From the NCBI GenBank assembly GCA_012861695.1, contig JAAOOA010000530.1, positions 104,501 through 168,500 on the forward strand: a stretch of DNA of 64,000 nucleotides, given 5' to 3'. Position 1 is the first letter of the stretch, and every line of letters begins with the position of its first letter. Below, piece after piece: positions 9,354-21,016 of the stretch. Made by a program: the position numbers and the translations under genes. The notes under the pieces are model-generated. The model had not been told where the DNA came from and did no database searches. It was given only the letters and a program-made list of their open reading frames with translations. The DNA is from Trematomus loennbergii (taxonomy: Eukaryota > Chordata > Actinopteri > Perciformes > Nototheniidae).

Positions 9354-12300
9354 CTGGAAGACAAACAGGGAAAATACTTTTGTTAACCAACAATCACATT
9401 AAACAGATCTCTTAAACATTAAAGTAACTCAGCATTCCCAGAGGTGGATTTCTGTTCACTTGAAGTTATAATATGTAAAATGTCCTCATTAAAATGTATA
9501 AAAACTCCTACACCGATGTTATTCATGTTTTGTTGAGTTGTGTACGTACATTATCCCAAATGGTTCAGAGAGACGTGTCATTGTAATCAAGGTAACAGTA
9601 CGTTCACCACGGTCTCCTGTAATGGCGGCCTATCCACTTAACATGAGAAGCTGAAGACTACAACTCCCATGATGCCACGCTGTTTCACCACCATACTAGT
9701 TTTTACTATAGTTTAGGAATATTACAGGTTGTGTGTTTAATGTCGTAATGATGCGCTGCCATGGAGCCTTAATAGAGAATGCTATGAGGTGGAGCTTTAG
9801 AGTTATCCAGTCTATCACTGGGTCTGAGCCAGAGTCCTGCATCGGGACGGGTACCTGACGGGTGACCGGCAAAAAAAGTGATTTGCGGCCGCTGGTGGTA
9901 TTTTTTCAAACATTGTTTTTCGGGTTCGGTTCTGGGTAAAACAAAGAAGATGCGGGTCGGATCGCGGGTGTTGCATAATAAATATATTAAAATAATAATA
10001 ATTGAATTAAATGTTTAAATCCTCAGACCTCTCCCCGCGAGACCGCGCATAATCTGCACCGCATCAACCTGAACCGCATCAATCTGCTGCTGAGCGCACC
10101 ACATTGGAAAACTGCGGTCAAGCCAGCCTCCACTTGGGAAAACGCAGTCAAGCCAGCCCGCACCTGATATTGCGGTGCGCGAATATCCGATGCATTACGG
10201 CAGAGTCCTGGAAAAACTGCCTTCAAAATAAAAGCGCTTACTCGGTCAATAACAAATACACCTAAAAAACATACCAAACATATTAAATTAAGAAATATGT
10301 ACTATATAATGTGATCAATAATTATTTAAAACAAACTACGTATAACTACCACATTATAAATGAGTGAATGTAAAACTTAAGGAGTTTCAAAATAAGAGAC
10401 CTTTGAAGTCTCATATATGAGCTATCATCCCTCTGTTTTTAGATAAGAATAAAACAAAAACTCTCCAGTATCAAAGACTCATTTCACTCCAGGGTGATAG
10501 CAGCACACCCCATCTAGTCACTTAGAGAAAATAAGGACAATCTGATGTAGAGTTTCAAAATAAAAGATATTTGAAGTCTCTATTGTATGAGCTATCATCC
10601 CTCTGTTTTTAGATAAGAATAAAACAAAACTCTCTAGAGCAGGGGTGTCAAACTCAAGGCCCGGGGGCCAAATCCGGCCCGCGACTTCATTTTATGTGGC
10701 CCCACAAGAGCTTGCAAAGAATATAATATGTTTATTATACGGTTACATGCTACTTTACAGAAGCACGTTGCCCATAAACGACATGTCCCACAATGCATCT
10801 CAAATTTGACTTTTTCTCAGAATTTGACTTTTTTTGTCCAAATATGCCTTTTTTCAGCATTTTTCTCATAAATATTTTTTTTTTCAAAATGTCACAATCA
10901 ATGTTTTTCCAGAATGTGGCTTTTCTTTTAAAATCATATTGTGACATTCTTACTGAAGAGACTTGCAATTATTTGCTCTAGACTTCTGCTTTCAGACGTA
11001 GTTAATTATGAAGTTATATTAATTAATGATATAGTCTTGAAGTTACAACCGGCCCTTTGAGTGCAACCATGATGCTGATGTGGCCCGTGGTGAAATTGAG
11101 TTTGACACCCCTGCTCTAGAGTTTCAAAATAAAAGGGATGATAGCTCATAATATGAGACTTCAAAGGTCTTTTATTCTGAAACTCTACATCAGAATGTCC
11201 TGATCTTTTCTGAGTGACTAGTTGGGGTGTCCTGCTATCACCCTGAAGTGAAATAAGTCTTTGATACTGGAGAGTTTTTGTTTTATTCTTATCTAAAAAC
11301 AGAGGCATGATAGCTCATACAATAGAGACTTCAAAGGTCTTTTATTTTGAAACTCTACATCAGATTGTCCTTATTTTCTCTGAGTGACTAGATGGGGTGT
11401 CCTGCTATCACCCTGGAGGGAAATAAGTCTTTGATACTGGAGAGTTTTTGTTTTATTCTTATCTAAAACAGAGGCATGATAGCTCATATATGAGACTTCA
11501 AAGGTCTTTTATTTTGAAACTCCTTAAGTTTTACATTCACTCATTTATGTGGTAGTTATACCACATAAACCAGTTACCAGTTATAGTTTTTTTTAAATAA
11601 TTATTGATCACATTATATAGTACATAATTCTTAATTTAATATGTTTGGTATGTTATTTAGGTGTATTTGTTATTGACCGAGTAAGCGCTTTTAATTTGAA
11701 GGCAGTTTTTCCAGGACTCTATCGTAATGCATCGGATATTCGCGCACCGCAATATCACGTGCGGGCTGGCTTGACTAGGTTTTCCCAAGTGGAGGCTGGC
11801 TTGACCGCAGTAATGGAAATGGCTGAGGTGAAGCTCTCGGAGAATACAGCATTGTCAATAACTCTTCCTCAAGAGCGAAATCCAACGTCTGGGAGGCTTT
11901 TGGTGTCGTCCTAGATGGAGAAATAACCAACATCCCACGCTTTTTGAGCCAAATACGCAACTGCGTCTGTTAATAATTGCATGTTTTCACTGCTCATAGG
12001 ATATGCGCAGGGGCGTCTTAGTGGGGGCAAGTGGGACTGACTACCCAGGGCCCAGATGGGGGAGGGCCCTTGAAAGGCATGGAATTAAATGTTTGGTTTT
12101 ATTTCAGTTTTTTTTTAGTAGATAGTGTCATAACTAAATGAAACTAGCTCAATAAAATCGGAGTGACTGAATTCTGTATCCCAAAACAGATGGTGAAGGC
12201 TATCCGGGACCCCTCACAAAAGGACAATAATGGTTTAGTCCTCCCAGCACTAGTTGTCCTTAAGCCCCGCCTCCCAGCCGCTGAGCCGCTCTCGGCTCTG

Positions 12301-15300
12301 TCACATGAATGCAGGAGGGGAAATAACTCTCTGTTTTCGGCTTTAAGCGCATTTTAAAACTTTTACTATTTAATGATATAAATAAGGGCTATTCATGTGT
12401 TCATACTGGAAAGTTGATTTACCTAAAAAAACATTATAAGATTTACGGACGTCTCTTTCCCGATGTAATTCAATGAGAATTTGCTTCAGCGCCTGGCGAA
12501 CTTCCTGAGTGGCTTGCTCTAAAGGTAGATAATTCAACGAAGAAGTAGAGGGTCAGCTAAGGATTTTGCTAACAAGAAGACCTGTCAGTGTCATTTACTG
12601 GGGAATGAACTCCAAGAGAGTGACGAGTCCTAAAACCAGGAAGTGAGTTAGCATTTGACCAATACTGGTTCCCTCGTCTCAGAGCCAATGGGATCTCTCC
12701 ATAGGATTTAGGAAAATATCTGGAATAAGGTCTGTGGTTGAGACACATTGAAGAGACGGATCACGTTTTGTTCTAGGACATTAAATCCATCAGCAGTGAC
12801 CCCACTGGTGATTTCTGAAGAGTTGACGTGTCTGAGAAACGATGGTTGTTACCAAGTGGCTGAATAGACTACAGAAGTCGTGGAGGCCATTGTACGTCAT
12901 TACGCCGAACACGTAAACATTCCTCTAAGTTTGTTTGCCCTGTTCTGCTTGAAAGCAAGTACCTGCCTCCTGCAAAGTGTTCAAACAAACGCTTCAACTC
13001 GTACCATTTAGAATCTGTGTGTCTAAATATGGATCTTAAGTTGGCGTGACGTTGAAGTCGTGCTGCTGGACTCGCCTGTAGTTCCTTGGTAGCATAACGT
13101 TAGCATTTTGCTTCTGGCCATTAGATTTATGATTCGAACATTATAAAAGTAGGGTAGACTTGTGGATATTATCCGGCTGAACAAAACGAAGTTAGACATT
13201 CTCCATATTTGTTCAATAACTGCAAGATCAATCATATTATCCAAAGCAGAACTTGTAAAGATTTCTCAGCTTTCTAAAGTTTTAATTATTGAGCTTTTTG
13301 GCATATATGCTTTCAGATTTGTTGTGTGTTATTGATTATGCAAATAAACATGACTTGTGAAGTCTTGTTCAGTTGTCTGTTATTATGCAGTATAGTAAGC
13401 ACTCTCTCAAGGTAGTGGTTACAAAGCTAACGTGGTGTTTTTTTTGTTTTGTCTTATACCGTGGGAATGATAAATACTTAAATAAGCATGATACTCAAAG
13501 CAAACCTCATTTAACCACAGTTAGTAATTGTAAACTACAGTATGTTGAGGAAAGAGGGTTGAAATGCGCACAGATTGTTATTACTTATATTATGACTATT
13601 TATACTTTAGTTCTACTTTAGTTCATAACCGCTTCAGATTCATGTGTACTGTTGTTGGCTCAGTCCTTTGTAAATACATTTTAAAAGGTGCATTAGAGAC
13701 ATGGATCAAGAGAGGAAGGGGGCCCACAGAGATAGCTTATGTATGGGGCCCGGAGTTTTGTGCTACGCCCCTGGATATGCGGGTTCGGGTCGGTTTGCGC
13801 CGTAAGAAGAGAGCCGTTCAAATTCTCTAGATCAGCGGTTCCCAACCTTTTTCAACTCAGGCCCACTTAAGAATCCAAAATGTTTTGACGGCCCACATTC
13901 AACCATAAACAATACGGAGGATAAATAAAGTTCTGATTGGTCGATTCAGAACATGTGACACATTGTAAATCCAGTAGAACAGACCGTTGCTAAGGACTGT
14001 AATGACCGTTGCTAAGGAGGATCAAGAAAGAGAAAGGAAAAGAGGTTAAAATTGAAAAAAATCTTAATAATGAAAATGTTTCCACACAACATCAATGTTT
14101 TGCTAATTATTTGGCGGCAAATATTGAATTTACATTTACACCCTTTAATATTTTATTTGGGCTTTTAGATGAAGAACGCACACAGTTAATAAATACAACT
14201 ATTCTTCTGGGTAAAATACATATTTTTAAAAGTCAATCAACGAGTAATCTTAATTTAAGGTGTTTGAAGAGTAGATTAAAAATATCAAAGGGTGGCTCAA
14301 AACGCCATGACATGGGAAATAATGAGCTCTAACGAAGAGTTAAATAATTAAATAATTTAGCGGCCCACTTGCAATGCCTTCGCGGACCACTAGGGGGCCG
14401 CAGCCCACAGGTTGGGAACCGCTGCTCTCGATGATAGGAAAGGAGGTTTGATGGATGCAGATTAGAGACCTGTTCAACCAGTTATCCAACAACAGTTGTA
14501 CATTGTTCTAGATGTACTATAAACTGCATGGGTTTGCCTTGAGCCTTTCATCATTTTGACTCTGATGAAGAAAGAGTAGTGTCAAAACTAAACTGAAACT
14601 GTTTTCATTATCATAAGAGACAAAGAACACAGTCTGTGCTAAATGTATCCTAAGTTTAACACGATTGAATGACGATGTGTTTAACTGCTCTATTAAATAG
14701 TTTTGGGGCTACATTTAAAGCCACAAAATCTATATTTAAATATATCAAGATGTTTTCACAGCAGAAATGTTGACATGCTGCCACAGTCAGAAAAACACAG
14801 TGCACATGCCTACAGTTTTTTAACCCAAGGTCATTTTTGAATACATGAAAGGATGTGTGTTTGTTTGGGTAAAACAGGACATCAACTCACTCTTACTGGA
14901 TCCAGGTTCTGAGTATTGAACACCTGTAGCTGCCACTGAAATAACAAAGAAAACAACGTTAGAAAGTAATATGATGGACTTACAGTTTGACAGGTTTCCT
15001 GAGGTTTGTCATGTTTTCTTTATTTCAGAGCTTGGGTTTGAGCATGAGAGTACTCATGATTTAACTCACTTTTAATGTTTATCATGTGAGACAAAGTCCA
15101 CAGTTCTCCTTTAGTGCTAAATTGTACGTTTAACAATGTTTAGTTAATGCGTGTTTAACTCGTATATTAAATTGTTATGAAAGCACAAGGGAGGGTTCAA
15201 GGTCTGCATATGAATGCATGCAAAGAGCTTTCCTTTTTAACCACAGATATTTGGATTACATAAAAGGACCTTATTTATTATTTTTTTAGATAAATCATTT

Positions 15301-15814
15301 CTTATTGAGTTACACTGTATAACTAAATAAGGATATACACTGACATGACTCTAGACTAGAGGAAGTCGGGCGGGTCCCTGCCCACTATAGAAAAGGCGGT
15401 TACATTTCCTAAACTGTGTAGAAACATAAGAATAAAGGCTATTTCAAGTAAACCCTCATCGATTAAACGTTGTTATTTGTCGCTGATTCATCTGCAAGCA
15501 GACATTTAGGGCTCAATGTTCTTCAGTCCAAAAAGTTATATTCTCATTCTGCATCAAACCATGAAGTACTCACACAGTTCGTCTGCTTCCTTTTTGCATT
15601 TAATCTCGTTCAATAACTCCGCAGCCACTTCGACAGCTTTTTCATTGAAAGTGGAAAGCAGAACGTCTGTGATCTCAGAGCGGCTTTTTCCCTCCACCAT
15701 GTCGAGTGTGACCTGCAGCTCCCCTTTGCGGTGCACAAGCTCGTAGCAGAAATTGGCAAAGTTGTCCTTTGACAGGTTAGACAACATGTGTTTTACAGCC
15801 TTTCGTTCGTCCAT
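9062..15814 (-). CDS. pycard-like: PYD-linker-CARD adaptor gene (ASC/PYCARD-like), CARD exon frameshifted
   Basis: Three exons on the minus strand, 15814-15574 (PYD), 14935-14891 (15-residue linker) and 9353-9062 (CARD, with stop), are separated by phase-1 introns. PYD plus linker plus CARD and nothing else is the architecture of ASC, the adaptor that joins inflammasome sensors to caspase-1-type proteases through PYD-PYD and CARD-CARD contacts in the cytosol. The exon phases match, except that the CARD exon is one base short (292 nt; the homologous exon at 60223-59895 is 329 nt and in phase). The missing base is in TATCC near 9333, where the paralogue has TATCCC, so the CARD would be read out of frame. 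Either this is a pseudogene, an assembly error, or an unseen exon corrects the phase. The second intron is about 5.5 kb and filled with hAT elements. A PYD-bearing NLR or caspase relative cannot be excluded. Confidence 0.6.
9640..10112. mobile_element. Left outer part of a composite hAT-like element
   Basis: The interval from about 9831 (CAGAGTCCTGCATCGGGACG) to 10112 carries repeated GCGGGT/GGGTTCGG words that recur at 13774-13805 in a related form, suggesting the two ends of one large element later filled by other insertions. No terminal duplication could be fixed. The first 190 bp (9640-9830) show nothing recognisable. Confidence 0.35.
10113..11812. mobile_element. Large foldback (long inverted repeat) element
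   Basis: The left arm, from 10113 (CTGCGGTCAAGCCAGCC) to about 10631, is the inverse complement of the right arm at about 11118-11812. Each arm carries internal tandem copies of a segment with GAGTTTCAAAATAAAAG and GATAGCTCAT; the right arm holds more copies. The arms also encode mirror-image open frames (VIDRVSAF...KAVFPGL). A hAT MITE occupies the centre. Immediately right of the foldback is a BED-finger remnant (11860-11945), so the foldback may be an internal part of a decayed hAT element. Confidence 0.65.
10640..11113. mobile_element. hAT MITE with CAGGGGTGTCAAACTCA ends
   Basis: This 474-bp element is bordered by the terminal inverted repeat CAGGGGTGTCAAACTCA and flanked by a perfect 8-bp duplication CTCTAGAG (10632-10639, 11114-11121). 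The 8-bp target duplication and CAGGG end are diagnostic of hAT. Internal sequence is T-rich and non-coding. It is inserted at the centre of the foldback. Confidence 0.85.
11860..11945 (+). pseudogene. BED zinc-finger remnant of a hAT transposase
   Basis: One frame reads SNVWEAFGVVLDGEITNIPRF, matching the start of BED fingers (W-x-x-F near the N-terminus) that head hAT/ZBED transposases. The Cys-His ligand part does not follow, because the frame soon closes and another hAT element (12008) is inserted. It is a decayed transposase fragment, not a host gene. Confidence 0.5.
12008..13773. mobile_element. 1.77-kb hAT element with CAGGGGCGT ends
   Basis: The ends are CAGGGGCGT and ACGCCCCTG, flanked by a perfect 8-bp duplication GATATGCG (12000-12007, 13774-13781). 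The interior has many short open frames but no recognisable transposase, so it is non-autonomous or decayed. It interrupts the GCGGGTTCGG-bearing element described at 9640-10112. Confidence 0.8.
13833..14424. mobile_element. hAT element with CAGCGGTTCCCAACCT ends
   Basis: The inverted ends CAGCGGTTCCCAACCT / AGGTTGGGAACCGCTG bound 592 bp. The flanks are CTCTAGAT and CTCTCGAT, an 8-bp duplication with one change. The inside holds a 107-codon AT-rich open frame without a recognised domain. It lies in the large intron of the PYD-CARD gene, about 470 bp from the linker exon. Confidence 0.8.
14425..14890 (-). other. Intron of the PYD-CARD gene, ancestral template of duplicated pieces
   Basis: No gene is seen apart from the intron. 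Phrases such as CCAGTTATCCAACAACAG and GCAGAAATGTTGACATGCTG recur at about 42475-42720 and 48640-48890, so this intron with the neighbouring linker exon was the source of the later duplicons. Confidence 0.55.
14891..14935 (-). CDS. Linker exon of the PYD-CARD gene
   Basis: A 45-nt exon lies between ATTTCAG and GTGAGT and is phase 1 on both sides. It reads LAATGVQYSEPGSSK, a short flexible Gly/Ser/Pro-containing spacer suited to separating PYD from CARD. Homologous but broken copies lie at 42831-42875 and 49000-49036. Confidence 0.65.
15574..15814 (-). CDS. PYD (pyrin domain) first exon
   Basis: The exon is 241 nt, starting with ATG at 15814 and ending before GTGAGT (phase 1). It encodes about 80 residues: MDERKAVKHMLSNLSKDNFA, then FCYELVHRKGE, SRSEITDVLLSTF and VEVAAELLNEIKCKKEADEL. 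The size, the single-exon organisation and the pattern of LxxL(S/T)xxxFxxF(K/C)xxL identify a PYD of the ASC/NLRP class. It is preceded by non-coding sequence and is the most likely translation start. The frame is intact. Confidence 0.8.
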
Positions 15815-16333
15815 TTTTCACCAACAGATGTGGAACTGCCGTGACTTTTTCTCCCTGAGCAGAAGCAGAGGACACAGAGTTTGCTTCCCTTTTCTCTTGA
15901 ACCGACTGCTGCCGCGCTCGAGAGGAAGCAGGGCGCCCCTCCCTACAGCACGTGAACCAACGTGTCTGAATACTTGTCCAAGAACTGCACCTAAACGTCA
16001 GTGTTTATGTCACTATGAATAGAGAGCCTGAATCCTGTTGTATTTTTGCAACAGACTGTAAAACATTATACATGCCAACGTAGTGGTTACGGAAATGAGC
16101 ATGCACAATATAGGTTTTTTATTTGTATTCACATTTCTTTGAGACACGATTTACATTTATTTGTCAGTGTTGCCATGGTGGCTTGCATCTCATTTTGTCA
16201 TACCTTGTCGTTTGCAATTGCCTATTTTTTCAAGTGCAGATTGTAAAAACAAGAATAAAGACAACTTAGCCTAAATAGATTCTCGCTATCGTAAAACTGA
16301 TAAGCCTTAGTAATCTAATGATACACCCCTACT
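15815..16333. other. Upstream region of the PYD-CARD gene
   Basis: No coding exon is seen. The 15815-15960 part is GC-richer and lies directly 5' of the PYD start, so it should hold the 5' UTR and promoter. No TATA box stands out. From about 16040 the sequence is AT-rich and unassigned. Confidence 0.35.
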
Positions 16334-17172
16334 GTGCTATTGCTTCAGTCTGCAATGTTCAAAACAACAGATAGAGCCAGAAATCTAGGTGTAGTCATGG
16401 ACTCTGACCTGAGTTTCAACAGTCACATTAAAACAGTTACTAAATCAGCCTACTATCACCTAAAGAACATATCTAGGATTAAAAGACTAATGTCACAGCA
16501 GGATCTGGAAAAACTTGTCCATGCTTTTATCTTCAGTAGACTCGACTACTGTAATGGTGTCTTTACAGGTCTCACTAAAACATCTATTAGAAAGCTGCAG
16601 CTGATTCAGAACGCTGCTGCTCGAGTCCTCACTAACACTAAGAAAGTGGATCACATCACTCCTGTTCTGAAGTCCTTACACTGGCTTCCTGTGTGTCAAA
16701 GAATAGATTTCAAAATATTGCTGCTGGTTTATAAAGCTTTGAATGGTTTAGGCCCAAAATACATGTCTGACCTACTGCTAAATTATGAACCATCCAGAAC
16801 TCTCAGGTCTTCAGGGACTGGTCAGCTTTCTGTCCCCAGAGTCAGAACTAAACATCGAGAAGCAGCGTTCAGTTATTATGCTCCAAATATCTGGAACAAA
16901 CTCCCAGAAACCTGCAGGTCCGCTGCAACTCTTACTACTTTTAAATCCAGGCTGAAGACTTTTCTTTTTGCCGCTGCTTTTAATTGAACTATTCACATCT
17001 TAAACTGCACTGTAACTTTTATCCATGAATTTTTTCTTTTAATGTTTATTTTATTATCTTTTCTTTTTAATGACTGATTTTAAATGCCATTTTCTTAATG
17101 TCTTCCATTTTTGTAAAGCACTTTGAATTGCCTTGTGTTGAAAGGTGCTATATAAATAAACTTGCCTTGCCT
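16334..17172 (+). mobile_element. L2-type LINE, 3' end with reverse-transcriptase tail
   Basis: One uninterrupted 217-codon frame covers the last part of an L2-like reverse transcriptase ORF: NLGVVMDSDLSFNSHI, LVHAFIFSRLDYCNGV, LQLIQNAAARVL, PVLKSLHWLPV, and the closing WNKLPETCRSAATLTTFKSR. The 3' UTR ends in the characteristic GTGCTATATAAATAAACTTGCC with a short TTGCC tail, as in fish L2 families. The 5' part is missing. Confidence 0.85.
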
Positions 17173-17450
17173 TACCTTACTGAGTAACTGCACTTATATG
17201 TTAATGCTTATGGTTTAGAAAGGGACAATAGACAACCCTCAGTGGACAAAGCCAAAGGTCGGTCTGCCTGCCAGGAGAGTAGCCTACTGAAAGATATCTT
17301 ATCTCTTGTAAATAAAGCTTTTAGTGCCTACAGCCAAGGCTATATGATTGGGATAGTTACTTGGTGTTAGTATTACCGAATGCATGTGAAGGCAGCACTT
17401 CATGTAACATCTATAAAATATCAACTCATTGACACACGGCTGGGTCATAA
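17173..17450. other. Intergenic, nothing recognised
   Basis: No open frame, repeat end or RNA gene could be supported here. Confidence 0.4.
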
Positions 17451-18244
<794 letters not shown>

Positions 18245-18285
18245 TATAGTGAAACTTGGAATGTTACAAAGAAGATGCTGCATGC

Positions 18286-19114
18286 TGTTAGGATAGAACA
18301 CCTCTGCTACGCGCCGTTCGTTGGATGAGGCTGAAATCTCTATTAAAATAAGAAAGGAATTGAAAACACCGGAATCAAAGTTATAACAAATTATCTGAGT
18401 TTACTTCTAGTAGGAAACAAAACACATATACAAGTTATACAGAGTACTCGAGTACCCCGGACTTTTAGGTCTGTGATGCGATGCCGATAAATGCGTCCGG
18501 ACCAACCAACTCATCAAACCAAAAAGAAATTGGACTTCAGGTCTGTGATGCGATGCGGATACAGATATCAGGACCAACCAACTCACCAAACCCAAAAGCA
18601 TTTTTACACACTCAAACATCAGTATTTCTATCTACTTTTGGGGCGGAGATTTGTCGAGTCTTCCTTCCCACTTTACTCCCAAGCGAATCAGTAGAGCCCC
18701 TGGGGAGGAGCTGTTTAATCTAACCACCTCCCCCAAGTGCCCTGATTGGCTGGATTCGCTTCTGGTCTAGTTCAATCACAGTTCAAACCACAAAGTTCCA
18801 TAAGGTCAAAAGTCAACCCTTATCTCTGTGGGGATCCCCACTCCTCCACCTTCCCATGAGAGCTCTTCACATAAACCACCCCCCTCAGACATCCAAACCC
18901 CTCTCCATACATTTAATGAGGACTTCAAAAACCAACATCTGGTCTTAGCGGTGATAAGGAGGATGTATGAAAACAGAATCTCTAGGTCAGTGAGTAGAAA
19001 GTGAGAATAACATTCCTATATATATGATTACCCATAAACCGTTGTGATTACATAAACAGTTCAAACAATACATGTTTACTTCAACACAGTGTAGAATCAT
19101 ATCTCTTTCCTTCA
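18286..19114. mobile_element. Solo LTR in duplicon copy 1
   Basis: The 829-bp sequence begins TGTTAGGATAG and ends TTCCTTCA (TG...CA), with a 4-bp target duplication ATGC (18282-18285, 19115-19118). The two paralogous loci at about 38490 and 45670 lack it and read CTGCATGCAGATGG, which is exactly the empty site. It contains a partial internal tandem repeat (about 18470-18600). No internal retroviral region remains, so it is the product of LTR-LTR recombination. The orientation is uncertain. Confidence 0.8.
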
Positions 19115-19120
19115 ATGCAG

Positions 19121-19420
19121 ATGAAAATTGGTTCGCACTGCCAACAAACAGGTTTTGAGAAACAAGCTGATTAAAACGGAGCTTTTAAATGTGTTCATGG
19201 GCTGCAAACCCACCGGTTAGAGCTCCAGGGATGTGGAGGGTAAGTATTACGCAGACATAGATCTCCTGGTTTCAGACCACAGGATTCTACCTTCACCAAA
19301 CGCAGAGCTCTAGCAGTGGTTCTGGATCAACTGAGGCAGAATCTAGATGCCTGTAACGACGAGGCAGAGACACTGACCGTGAAAAAGCAAACTGATGACT
19401 TGATTGATAATATCATTTAG
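19121..19420 (+). pseudogene. Two-exon gene remnant, copy E1 (broken)
   Basis: Exons at 19121-19239 and 19306-19420 correspond to those of copies E2 (38497-38795) and E4 (45675-45975). Here TGG became TGA at the start of exon 1, and exon 1 lacks one A (119 nt instead of 120), so it cannot be translated. Exon 2 is intact and encodes ALAVVLDQLRQNLDACNDEA and a short tail ending DDLIDNII. I do not recognise the family. The protein would be short, helical and probably coiled-coil. Confidence 0.6.
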
Positions 19421-21016
19421 GTTAGGATGGGATCTTTTTGTGTCCAGATATCCAGGCTCTAAACTCTATTAGAAAAAGACTAATATTGGATAACATTAAC
19501 TAAATGGATTGAAGTAGGCCTACGTAGTTTATCAATATGAATGAATCCCTTTAGCTACTGTAGCATATGGACCTACATGAAGCTTTCGTGTTAGAATGGC
19601 AGGAATAGCCATTCAGAGTTTTGTTTAAAAAGCATTTTCTGTGTCATGCAGGCGGCTTTTTAGGGATTTGTTCATGTAGAGGTGCATACATGTGTCAGGG
19701 CCTCATACACCTACAGTATATAAAGACACCTTCATTTACATGGAGACCTGCTTGTTTTATTCAATTGATGTTGCGAACGTGTGGAAGATGAGGAAATAGA
19801 GAGACAATACAGATCATTATCAACAATGGCTTTGATTTCATTAAAAACTTTAATGCGAAAAGGTGAACAGTTGAATGTTCCACATAATTCACTTCTTTGA
19901 GCTGTATGTACACATTAACGCTCATCATCAAAGCCAAAATGAGCACATTCTGGACGATTATTAAAAATAGTATTTAAATATACATTTCAGGTGTGCTGTT
20001 TTGTTTAGATCATTGACATCTGGAGCTCTTTTAATGTCCTTTTTGATTATTGTTACACCAGGTCTTGTCAAAACCTTTATTCCATATTCAATATCCATTA
20101 CTAAACAAAACAGCAATTCTACTCCACTACAATTCAGAGGTTAACCTGGTATTTTTACTCCACTACATTTATTTTAGTTACTTTGCAGATTCTGATTAAT
20201 GATGTGAAATATAAACAACCCTTAAATCAGGCTTTAGTTACACCTGAGTAAAATTCAGGGAAAGGTGATTGTCAAGTGCCAACAATCAGGAGAGATATTT
20301 GATAGTTGCTGCTTGAGAAGACTAAACATTTATCTGCAGATCCCTATAAAGTATATTCATTACTCGTTATTCTCTACTAATAGTTCATTAAAGACTGTAT
20401 ATAATGGCTATTTTGCATATCCCTTTCAAGATTTCAAGATTTTCTAAGGATCATTGACATATCATATACACAACTAATTCAATAACGTGCTTTAACCACT
20501 AGGCGGTGCACACAAGGTACACACAGCCATAATAACTTTGTATTATTAGTGTAGGACACTTGTGTATGTATAACATCTGAAGATGTGTAGTTTTATTCAT
20601 GTTTTCACATAATTGTACAGGATATTGCTATATTATTTCACATGTTTTACTTATAATATCTGATTTGTAAAACATCACAGACAGAAAGGTATATCCGTCA
20701 TTTAACAGTAAGCTATTGAAATTCTGAATCCATAGATGTGTCTCCCATCACCCAAATCCCCTGACTATTCTCTCAACTCAGTATTTACATTCTTATATTC
20801 AAAGAAAATCAGTAATATCTTTAAAAACGACAAGTCCTTTTCTATCAGCTGTGCACCGTTATGGTGTAAATATAACCTATCTACCAATTGGATCAAATAT
20901 AAAAGTCAGCCAGATTAGTATTGATACTGCAAGGAGACGTATTGTGTGAAGAGAAATGTAAGATGTTGTTTAATTGCTGATATATTTATGATCCACGTCA
21001 CGTTTTATAATAATAA
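19421..21016 (+). repeat. Duplicon flank, copy 1
   Basis: This non-coding tract follows the E exons and is repeated nearly base for base at 43553-45137. Parts are also at 49714-50260 and 52571-52906, and inverted at 52153-52310. It may include the 3' UTR of the E gene. The copy is interrupted at 21017 by an L2 LINE. Confidence 0.8.

Noticed and set aside
9108..9386. Plus-strand frame opposite the CARD exon
   Set aside because: It is the antisense shadow of the CARD exon; the same applies at 59959-60216.
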